39,719 nucleotides of DNA from Ignavibacteriales bacterium (GTDB lineage Bacteria > Bacteroidota > Ignavibacteria > Ignavibacteriales > Ignavibacteriaceae), in contig PLLW01000021.1 of assembly GCA_003141435.1 (NCBI GenBank), positions 34,772 through 74,490 on the forward strand, written 5' to 3'. The position numbers and the translations under genes were made by a program. Shown piece by piece: positions 32,984 through 39,719 of this stretch; the first letter of the stretch is position 1; the number at the start of each line of letters is the position of its first letter. Below the pieces are notes generated by a model. It made no database searches. It worked only from the letters and a program-made list of their open reading frames with translations, and was not told the DNA's origin.

Positions 32984-34228
32984 TTATAATTCATCAAAAA
33001 ACTGTTGTATTCTTTTAACAAACTGAGACAGTTTGTTTGAACCTTTTATCTTTGCAGGTTTTATAATTTGATACTCACTGGATTTACCTCCAGGAATGCC
33101 TTTTATTAAACCTGCTACTGTAGCAAATTCCGGGCTTTCTATTTCATTTGAAAGTCCCGAACCAAGTTCCTGGGGAACTCCTATTCTTGCAGGAAGTCCA
33201 AAGACTTCCTCTGCCAGTTCCGTACACCCCTTAAGTAATGAGCCTCCACCGGTTAATACTATCCCAGCTTTTATTTTATTTTTAAATCCGGCACTTCTGA
33301 TTTCATTATCAATAAGGACAAAGAGTTCTCTCATTCTCAAACTGATAATTTGAGTTAACAAGCTGATAGGAATTTTAGTGTTTCCTCTAGCCCCCACACC
33401 TCTAATTAAAATATCCTCTTCTCTAATAATTGCAGATTCAGTAGCAAATCCAAAATCCTTTTTAAGTTTTTCCGCTTCTTCAGTGACTACACCAAGAGAT
33501 TCCCTGATATCATTGGTAACCTGGTTTCCAGCAACACCAATGACTTTTGTATGTTTAATCGCCTTATTATGGAAAATAGCTATATCAGTTGTTCCTCCTC
33601 CGATATCAATTAAGGCAACCCCGAGATCTTTTTCACTTTCTTCAAGAACTGAAGAACTAGATGCTATTGGCTGTAAAATATAATCCTGAATATGAAGCCC
33701 AGCACGTTCAACTGATTTTTTAATGTTCTGCATAGCTGGAATTGATGCTAAAACAATATGATTACTTGCTTCAAGTCTAGAACCAGAAATACCGATTGGA
33801 TTTTCAATACCCCCCTGATAATCTACCGAAAATTCTTCCGGAATAATATGAAGAATTTGCCTATCAGAAGGAATCCTAATAGTTCTTACGTCAGCTTCCA
33901 ACCTTTCCAAGTCTGCTTTTGTAATTTCCTTTTCATCATTGCTTATAGTGATAAAGTTCCGATGCCTCATACTTGTTATATGTTCACCGGCAACTCCAAC
34001 ATTAACTAATGTTATATTAATCCCTGCTCTGTTACATGCGATTGCGGTAGCTTCCTTAATGGCTTCCGCTGTCTTGGATATATTCGCAACCAGTCCTTTA
34101 TGAAGACCTTCGGATGGCGCTATACCAAACCCCAATATATCAAACCGATTATTGTCTAATTTCTCAGCAATGACAACACATACCTTCGTTGTTCCTAAAT
34201 CAAGTCCAGCAATTATATTTTTTTTCAT
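32984..34228 (-). CDS. ftsA: Cell division protein FtsA
   Basis: Actin-like protein that tethers FtsZ to the membrane. The 414-residue protein starts IIAGLDLGTTKVCVVIAE (phosphate 1 loop near 4-21). It then has the SHS2 (1C) region, SIPAMQNIKKSVERAGL near 162-178, the second phosphate loop GVALIDIGGGTTDIAIF near 202-218 and AGIVLTGGGSLLKGCTELAE near 318-337 (adenosine site). It ends with a basic amphipathic helix (KLSQFVKRIQQFFDEL) for membrane attachment. The start overlaps the ftsQ stop by four bases and ftsZ follows after 18, giving the canonical ftsQ-ftsA-ftsZ order. Confidence 0.98.
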   Translation of the reverse strand: MKKNIIAGLDLGTTKVCVVIAEKLDNNRFDILGFGIAPSEGLHKGLVANISKTAEAIKEATAIACNRAGINITLVNVGVAGEHITSMRHRNFITISNDEKEITKADLERLEADVRTIRIPSDRQILHIIPEEFSVDYQGGIENPIGISGSRLEASNHIVLASIPAMQNIKKSVERAGLHIQDYILQPIASSSSVLEESEKDLGVALIDIGGGTTDIAIFHNKAIKHTKVIGVAGNQVTNDIRESLGVVTEEAEKLKKDFGFATESAIIREEDILIRGVGARGNTKIPISLLTQIISLRMRELFVLIDNEIRSAGFKNKIKAGIVLTGGGSLLKGCTELAEEVFGLPARIGVPQELGSGLSNEIESPEFATVAGLIKGIPGGKSSEYQIIKPAKIKGSNKLSQFVKRIQQFFDEL

Positions 34229-34992
34229 TCAGTTAAACCCGTTATTTCAGCCTGCTTGACATAAACTTCATTTGCAAATCTTAGATCAATATAGTCGCTA
34301 TCCTGGATTAAACTATTTCCATCCATAATTCCCTCCCACATTAGTTCAAGGTGCACCATTTTTCTTGCTTCCTCTCCGCGACCAAAAACAATATGGGTTT
34401 TTAGTCCAGTCAAGTTCAAAATAATATCACCTCCCATTCGTAAATCAATTTCAGAAATTCTTTTATATATATTCATATCGATTTTTTTTGCCGCAACAAT
34501 AATTTTAAATGCCTCAATCACATCAGAATTTTTAATGAAACCCAAGGGTTTGATCTTATAATTTTCGATTGAATTCCTTATTACCGGTAAATCTGCAAGT
34601 TTTGTATCAGAGAATATGGGTAAAACCTGAAAATCTTCAGTTAAAAAATATGGTTCAGTATTATTTAGGATTATAGCCATTATATTTTTTTCAGACAATA
34701 GTATTTTAGCATTGTTACCATTTTCTTCGACATCTACCCGGTTGATATATGGATGTTTTTCAAACCTATCCTTTATGAACCTAAGGGGTAAATTATGATT
34801 AAACGAAAGATCATTCAACCGTGCAAACATTAAATAATCATTCCCATTAAGAAAATTATTACCAGATATTTCAATCGTTTCAATATTTCCTTTATTGATT
34901 TTCTTTGCTGAGAAAAAAGTTAAATAAAGTATACATGAAATTAATAGAATAAAGAGAACTGTTCCTAATATTTTTCCATAATTTTTATGCAT
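34225..34992 (-). CDS. ftsQ: Cell division protein FtsQ
   Basis: A 255-residue bitopic membrane protein: short cytoplasmic end, one helix at about 9-27 (ILGTVLFILLISCILYLTF), then a POTRA domain at about 37-107 (IETIEISGNNFLNGNDY ... RFEKHPYINRVDVEENG) and an FtsQ-type beta domain to the end. FtsQ links FtsB/FtsL to the rest of the divisome. The sequence is diverged, as usual for this protein, but topology, length and position between murC and ftsA make the call firm. It starts five bases after murC. Confidence 0.93.
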   Translation of the reverse strand: MHKNYGKILGTVLFILLISCILYLTFFSAKKINKGNIETIEISGNNFLNGNDYLMFARLNDLSFNHNLPLRFIKDRFEKHPYINRVDVEENGNNAKILLSEKNIMAIILNNTEPYFLTEDFQVLPIFSDTKLADLPVIRNSIENYKIKPLGFIKNSDVIEAFKIIVAAKKIDMNIYKRISEIDLRMGGDIILNLTGLKTHIVFGRGEEARKMVHLELMWEGIMDGNSLIQDSDYIDLRFANEVYVKQAEITGLTE

Positions 34993-34997
34993 ATTAA

Positions 34998-36368
34998 TTA
35001 TTTTTTTAACATTGCCACAAATTTCTTACCATATTTCCAGATATCTCCAGCACCCATTGTAATAATAATATCATCTTTCCGTTTTATGTTCATGAGGAAA
35101 GAAGGAATATCATTTTTGTTTTCCAGATAAACAACGTTTTTGTGTCCGAATTTTTTAGCAATATCAGCAATAAGTTTTCCACTAACTCCTTCAATTGGTT
35201 CTTCTCTTGCAGGATAAACATCCGTACAGATAAATATATCAGAGTTGAGGAAGGATCTTCCAAATTCTTGATAAAAATCTTTTGTCCTTGAAAACAAGTG
35301 TGGTTGAAATACTGCTATCAGCCTCCTGTCCCATCCTGCTCTGATTGCAGCTAATGTTGCACTTGTTTCGGTGGGATGATGTGCATAGTCATCGATGACA
35401 AGAATATCCTCGTCATATTTTGTTTCAAATCTTCTGTATACTCCCGTAAATGATTCCAGTGCTTTTCTTATAACATCAAATTTGACACCTAATTCTGTGG
35501 CTATGCAAACAGCAACTAACGAATTCTTAATATTGTGTAGGCCAGGAATTTTTAAATTAATTCTTCCCAATTCCACTCCCCGGTATTTAACTGTATATGA
35601 ACTTGTAAACGCATGTTGAGCAATATCAATTGCTCTAATATCTGCCTGTGTTGTTAAACCATACGTTAGAATCTTTTTATTGATGAATGGAATTATATCC
35701 TGCAATGCCGATTCATCAAGGCACAAAACCACAAACCCATAGAAAGGCACTTTATTTGCAAACTCAATAAAAGCTGTTTTTATATCTTCCAGGTCCTTGT
35801 ATGTATCGAGATGTTCTTTCTCCAAGGTAGTGAGAGCTGCGATAGTAGGAGTAAGTTTCAAAAAGGTTCTATCAAATTCGTCTGCTTCAACGACAATAAA
35901 TTCTCCCTGCCCGAGCCGGGCGTTAGTACCACCTAAGCCACTGAGTTTCCCCCCCACAATGATGGTTGGATCTATGTGCCCTTCAGTTAGTGTTAATCCA
36001 ACCATTGAAGTGGTGGTAGTTTTCCCATGAGTTCCTGCTATTCCTATTCCATATTGCATCCGCATACATTCGGCAAGCATTTCTGATCTTTTAATAATCG
36101 GAATTTTTCTTTCTAATGCTGCTTTTACCTCGGGATTATCAGTATCAACAGCTGAAGAATAAACAAGTACGTCAGCATTATTAAGATTGTCAGGGGAATG
36201 CCCTTCGTAAATTTTAATACCGATATCACTAAGTCTTTTAGTTATATCGCTGAGTACCCTATCTGATCCTGATATTTCAAATCCCCGGCTAAGTAAAATC
36301 TCTGCAATACCACTCATGCCTATACCGCCGATACCGACGAAATGAACTTTCTTAATATTCTTAAACAT
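34998..36368 (-). CDS. murC: UDP-N-acetylmuramate--L-alanine ligase
   Basis: Adds L-Ala to UDP-MurNAc using ATP. The 456-residue Mur ligase has all three domains: the N-terminal UDP site KKVHFVGIGGIGMSGIAEIL near 5-24, the central ATPase P-loop GIAGTHGKTTTTSMVG near 108-123 with the VEADEFDRTF segment near 160-169, and the C-terminal domain with VYRRFETK, IDDYAHHPTE near 323-332 and FQPHLFSRTKDF. It is complete and typical. The start overlaps the small membrane-protein gene by eight bases upstream. murB, which often follows murC, is absent here. Confidence 0.97.
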   Translation of the reverse strand: MFKNIKKVHFVGIGGIGMSGIAEILLSRGFEISGSDRVLSDITKRLSDIGIKIYEGHSPDNLNNADVLVYSSAVDTDNPEVKAALERKIPIIKRSEMLAECMRMQYGIGIAGTHGKTTTTSMVGLTLTEGHIDPTIIVGGKLSGLGGTNARLGQGEFIVVEADEFDRTFLKLTPTIAALTTLEKEHLDTYKDLEDIKTAFIEFANKVPFYGFVVLCLDESALQDIIPFINKKILTYGLTTQADIRAIDIAQHAFTSSYTVKYRGVELGRINLKIPGLHNIKNSLVAVCIATELGVKFDVIRKALESFTGVYRRFETKYDEDILVIDDYAHHPTETSATLAAIRAGWDRRLIAVFQPHLFSRTKDFYQEFGRSFLNSDIFICTDVYPAREEPIEGVSGKLIADIAKKFGHKNVVYLENKNDIPSFLMNIKRKDDIIITMGAGDIWKYGKKFVAMLKK

Positions 36369-36837
36369 TGGACGCTTCCAACTTGTTTTTCAGATTCTGG
36401 AATTCAATAATTAAATCACTTTCATTTTCATAATCATATGGCCTAATAATGACAGGTCGTTTCCGCTTTTTTAATATTATTCTGATCAATCTAAAAGCTC
36501 TATTTGAATTCCCTTCTCTTTCCCTGAATAATTTAATATATGCTATTTGTTCGAACATAATTGATTTAGTTTTAAACCTGTTTACAAAAGTTATTGCATC
36601 TTCAGAAATTTCAAGATGCCTGTTTTTATATAAATTATATAATAATGCGATAATCGAAACCAGAACTATAATTCCAAAAAAATATATTATAGGATCATTT
36701 GTTACAAGTCTATAAGATCCTTCAACAAATTCACCTCTTATTATTACATAAATCAGAAAAACTACGAGATAAATTATCGTAGATTGATAATAAAAGGACA
36801 TGTTATATTTATAAATATTTCTTTTAATATTTACCAT
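36361..36837 (-). CDS. Small two-helix membrane protein with a PH-like tail, inside the dcw cluster
   Basis: No name can be given. From the ATG at 36837 the protein has 158 residues; the frame opens upstream to 36882, but that would overlap murG by 59 bases, against 14 here. Two hydrophobic helices are visible, TIIYLVVFLIYVII and YFFGIIVLVSIIALLYNL. A cytosolic tail of about 85 residues follows. Its beta-rich pattern (HLEISEDAITFVNRF, SIMFEQIAYIKLF, RLIRIILKKRKRPVIIRP) and final helix resemble bacterial PH-like domains. Those domains usually sit after two helices in proteins of unknown role. The position between murG and murC, with overlaps on both sides, suggests a function in envelope synthesis or division. 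Confidence 0.75.
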   Translation of the reverse strand: MVNIKRNIYKYNMSFYYQSTIIYLVVFLIYVIIRGEFVEGSYRLVTNDPIIYFFGIIVLVSIIALLYNLYKNRHLEISEDAITFVNRFKTKSIMFEQIAYIKLFREREGNSNRAFRLIRIILKKRKRPVIIRPYDYENESDLIIEFQNLKNKLEASNV

Positions 36838-37933
36838 CTTTACAATAATCAATAGCGTTATTAGCGATGACTTGTACAGCATTTATTTTGTATAAGGATC
36901 TTGCATTTCTACTAATTTCATCCAGATAATTATTATCCTTCAATATTTTCAAAATGTTTTCAGAAAAAGTATCAAGCAAATTATTATCTTCCAGAAGCAC
37001 AGCAGCATTTCTATCCGAAAGAGATTTTGCATTGTAATACTGATGATTTTCTGCCACATTAGGTGAAGGAATAATGATAGCGGGAATACCTAAGGCTATA
37101 ATTTCAGCAATTGTTGTAGCACCAGCTCTAGATACTAAGAGATCACAAGCTGAATAAGCAAGATTCATATTATCGATAAAATCTTTTATAATAATATTCT
37201 TTGAACCAAGGTGGTTATATAATTCAAAATAATTTCCCCCTGTCTGCCAGATAATATTTATCTCCCCAGAACGATTAGATTTAATAAAATTTTCGACAGC
37301 TTTGTTAATAGAGGCAGCGCCAAGACTTCCCCCGAGAACGAATACTGTTTTATTATTAGGATCTAACCCAAAATGTTTCAGAGCATCACTTTTATTAATC
37401 TTAATTAAGCTTTCCCTAACCGGATTTCCAGTAATATTTAATTTATCTTTATTCTTGAAATATTTTTTCGAGTCTTCAAAACTAAGATGAATTTCAGATG
37501 CATATCTTTCAAGTAATTTTGTTGTAACTCCCGGATAACTGTTCTGTTCAAGCAAAATGATCTTTGCTCCAATAATAGAAGATGCCCAGATTGCAGGTCC
37601 AGAAACGTATCCTCCGGACCCAATAGCAACCTTAGGTTTAAATCTCATATTAATTAACAATGACTGTACTAGAGAAATACTTAATTTTAATGGAAATAAT
37701 AAGTTTTCGAGATTCAATTTTCGGGAAAAACCTTTTATCCAAATCGAACTGAATTTAAAACCCAATTTAGGAACTACTCTACCTTCTATTTTAGATCTTG
37801 TACCTACAAACATAATTTCAGCATCTGGCAACATTTTTCTGATTCTTTCAGCAACAGCTATCGCCGGGAACAGATGCCCTCCTGTTCCTCCACCAGCAAA
37901 AAGAAACCGATAATTGCTACTTGATTTTTTCAA
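36824..37933 (-). CDS. murG: Lipid II synthase MurG
   Basis: Transfers GlcNAc from UDP-GlcNAc to lipid I at the inner membrane face. The 369-residue GT28 enzyme shows the three glycine loops of the family: FAGGGTGGHLFPAIAVAERI near 12-31, GSGGYVSGPAIWAS near 104-117 and VLGGSLGAASINKAV near 199-213. It also has EQNSYPGVTTKLL and the donor-site stretch LVSRAGATTIAEI near 266-278 followed by IIIPSPNVAENHQ. Length is typical. It overlaps ftsW by four bases upstream (ATGA) and the small membrane-protein gene by 14 downstream. Confidence 0.97.
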   Translation of the reverse strand: MKKSSSNYRFLFAGGGTGGHLFPAIAVAERIRKMLPDAEIMFVGTRSKIEGRVVPKLGFKFSSIWIKGFSRKLNLENLLFPLKLSISLVQSLLINMRFKPKVAIGSGGYVSGPAIWASSIIGAKIILLEQNSYPGVTTKLLERYASEIHLSFEDSKKYFKNKDKLNITGNPVRESLIKINKSDALKHFGLDPNNKTVFVLGGSLGAASINKAVENFIKSNRSGEINIIWQTGGNYFELYNHLGSKNIIIKDFIDNMNLAYSACDLLVSRAGATTIAEIIALGIPAIIIPSPNVAENHQYYNAKSLSDRNAAVLLEDNNLLDTFSENILKILKDNNYLDEISRNARSLYKINAVQVIANNAIDYCKDGKY

Positions 37934-39060
37934 AGCGTTACCTCTTTGGTCTTTTTAGTCTCATAACCGACTTGCGCTTTCAAATTGTTAGATAAAGCAA
38001 TATTTATCAGAATACCTATTGAGATGCACATAAATATTAAAGAAGTACCCCCATATGAAATAAACGGGAGGGGTATTCCTGTAGTAGGTACGAGACCAAT
38101 GGAGACAGCTACATTTACAAAAGCATACATAACGATAGAAAAAATAATTCCGAATGCCAATAACTGACCAAATTTATCCTTAGTTTTTTTGGCAATTAAT
38201 AATCCTGCAATAAACAACGAGAGAAAACATATCAGCAATAGGATTGAACCAATAAATCCCATTTCTTCGCCAAGAATTGCAAAAATAAAATCGCCGTATG
38301 CTTCGGGTAAAAAAAGATTGCTTTGCTGGCTATGCCCTATTCCGACACCTAACAAACCTCCACTTCCTAAGCCAAGTATAGCTTGTTTAACCTGGATGTT
38401 AATATCCCTTCCAGTATGCAGGCTAGTTATAAATGTTAAGATTCTATTGCGTGAATGGGTGAATAACATTGCTGCAATACCGCCAAAAAAGAAGCAGAAC
38501 AAAAGCGATGAGAAAATATGTTTTAACTTTGCACCGCCGACAAAAAGTATTCCAAGACTAGTAGCCAGCACTAATAATCCATTACTAATATTAGGTTGAA
38601 CTAAAATCAATCCTGAAATCAATAGTGCCCAAACAAAAAGATATAAGTAACCTTGCCTAAAGTTTGTAATTAATTCATTTTTTCCTTCAATTAAAACAGC
38701 AAGATGAATTATTAAAATTAATTTCGCCACATCAGCCGGTTGGAAAGACATAACTCCTAAATTAATCCATCTGCCAGCGCCTTTTATATTAGGAGCAAAA
38801 ATCAGAGTAGCCAGAAGAAGAAAGGTAATAGCTATTATAGCTTGTTTGCTATATTTTTTATAAAATTCATACGGAATTGCACTGAAAAGCACCATTAAAA
38901 TTAAACCCAGCAATACTTTTACAAGGTGTGAATTTGATAAATGAAACAGGCTATCAAACTTAAAGACGCTATAAGTACTACTAGCACTCATTACTATAAT
39001 AGTGCCCAGCAATATCATTGCAAAGGAATCAAAAAATATAAAAAATCCTAATTTTTTCAT
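37930..39060 (-). CDS. ftsW: Peptidoglycan glycosyltransferase FtsW (SEDS family)
   Basis: Polymerises lipid II at the septum with its partner FtsI. The 376-residue protein has about ten membrane helices. SEDS features: ASSTYSVFKFDSLF near 26-39, GAGRWINLGVMSFQPADVAKL near 94-114 with the conserved Arg-Trp and Gln-Pro-Ala/Ser-Glu/Asp-like patch, and VQPNISNGLLVLATSLGILF. Also present are SNLFLPEAYGDFIFAILGEEMGF near 246-268 containing the likely catalytic Asp, and TGIPLPFISYGGTSL near 328-342. RodA is the close paralogue; position between murD and murG favours FtsW. It overlaps murD by one base and murG by four. Confidence 0.95.
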   Translation of the reverse strand: MKKLGFFIFFDSFAMILLGTIIVMSASSTYSVFKFDSLFHLSNSHLVKVLLGLILMVLFSAIPYEFYKKYSKQAIIAITFLLLATLIFAPNIKGAGRWINLGVMSFQPADVAKLILIIHLAVLIEGKNELITNFRQGYLYLFVWALLISGLILVQPNISNGLLVLATSLGILFVGGAKLKHIFSSLLFCFFFGGIAAMLFTHSRNRILTFITSLHTGRDINIQVKQAILGLGSGGLLGVGIGHSQQSNLFLPEAYGDFIFAILGEEMGFIGSILLLICFLSLFIAGLLIAKKTKDKFGQLLAFGIIFSIVMYAFVNVAVSIGLVPTTGIPLPFISYGGTSLIFMCISIGILINIALSNNLKAQVGYETKKTKEVTL

Positions 39061-39719
39061 TATAGCTTCTTAACTGCTTCCTTAAAAACTCTTCCTCTAT
39101 GCTCAAAATTCTGATACATATCAAAACTAGCACATGCAGGAGAAAGTAAAACAATATCATTTTCTCTTGCTTCTTTATTTGCAGCGGATACAGCTGATTC
39201 CATTGACGACTGTAATTCAACCTTAACCATGCCATGGAAAAAATTAAATATCTTGTCTGCTGATGATCCGATTGCATATATTTTCTTAACTTTTTCCTTT
39301 ACCAGTTCTTTGATCTGATTATAGTCATTTCCTTTATCTTGTCCACCAAGGATTAAAAATATCGAATTATTAAAACTACGAAGGGCATACCAGACAGAAT
39401 CAATATTAGTAGCCTTAGAATCATTTATAAATTTGACACCATTAATTTCCCTTACAAACTCAAGCCTATGTTCAACTCCCTGAAAGTCACCCAAAGCATC
39501 TTTTATTTTATTATTGTTAAGCCCCATTATTTTAGCGGCTATAATAACGGACATAGCATTTGCGTAATTATGTTCTCCTTTCAGATTAATATTTCCCAAG
39601 GGACATTTAAATAATTCCTTTCCGTTTTCCATATAATAGATAATATCCGCACTGCAATAACAACCATTGTCTACCTTTTCTTTCAAAGAAAAATAAAATG
39701 TCCGGCTCTTGTGTTCAGT
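39060..39719 (-). CDS. murD: UDP-N-acetylmuramoylalanine--D-glutamate ligase, C-terminal part (runs off the right edge)
   Basis: Adds D-Glu to UDP-MurNAc-L-Ala. The frame is open to base 39719, giving the last 219 codons of about 450. The visible part covers the end of the central ATPase domain (LKGEHNYANAMSVIIAAK) and the C-terminal domain: GVEHRLEFV, FINDSKATNIDSVWYAL with the conserved Asp-Ser-Lys-Ala-Thr-Asn, LILGGQDKG, and the final LLSPACASFDMYQNFEHRG signature. There is no internal start to consider; a TTG at 39686 is only an in-frame Leu codon. The stop overlaps the ftsW start by one base. Confidence 0.96.
   Translation of the reverse strand, partial: TEHKSRTFYFSLKEKVDNGCYCSADIIYYMENGKELFKCPLGNINLKGEHNYANAMSVIIAAKIMGLNNNKIKDALGDFQGVEHRLEFVREINGVKFINDSKATNIDSVWYALRSFNNSIFLILGGQDKGNDYNQIKELVKEKVKKIYAIGSSADKIFNFFHGMVKVELQSSMESAVSAANKEARENDIVLLSPACASFDMYQNFEHRGRVFKEAVKKL

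Overview
The window is an AT-rich, gene-dense bacterial chromosome segment with no tRNA, rRNA, insertion sequence, phage gene or CRISPR array that I can see. Gene content and signals point to the Bacteroidota/Chlorobi superphylum, most likely an Ignavibacteria-like lineage. The main clues are a DUF3098-type small membrane protein, promoters of the TTG...TAnnTTTG type, and a dcw cluster that lacks ddl. The lineage is an inference; no marker RNA is present.

Region 1 (1-10769, minus strand): the 5' part of dnaE, then dut, a flippase, nadC, a YbgC-like thioesterase and accA. These run back to back with four surface-polysaccharide genes: a GT2 fused to a degenerate sugar-phosphate transferase, a polyprenol-phosphate-mannose-synthase-like GT2, a complete polyprenyl glycosylphosphotransferase, and a membrane GT2.

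Region 2 (10852-18238): a second block for the same kind of polymer. One GT9 gene is on the plus strand. A minus-strand operon follows: Wzz, Wzy, Wzx, GT9 and GT4. Together the two blocks supply the steps of a Wzx/Wzy-type pathway: priming on undecaprenyl phosphate, sugar addition, flipping, polymerisation and chain-length control.

Region 3 (18239-20669, plus strand): the least conventional part. Two good promoters each lead into a short structured RNA ending in an intrinsic terminator. The first precedes an unrecognised 91-residue, possibly helix-turn-helix protein. The second precedes an operon of a DUF3098-like protein, an orphan EutN/CcmL-type pentamer protein and DprA.

Region 4 (20694-29049, minus strand): rarA, a 570-bp non-coding gap with small repeats, then metF, a Gfo/Idh/MocA oxidoreductase, a class II aldolase, ddl and an FtsB-like protein in one tight operon, and a large penicillin-acylase-family protein.

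Region 5 (29333-31488, plus strand): aspartokinase and a YihY/BrkB-family membrane protein.

Region 6 (31697-39719, minus strand): the 3' half of a division and cell wall cluster in the order murD (partial), ftsW, murG, a small membrane protein with a possible PH-like domain, murC, ftsQ, ftsA, ftsZ. Most junctions overlap by 1-14 bases, so translation is probably coupled. Ddl and the FtsB-like protein, which also serve wall synthesis and division, sit in region 4 instead.
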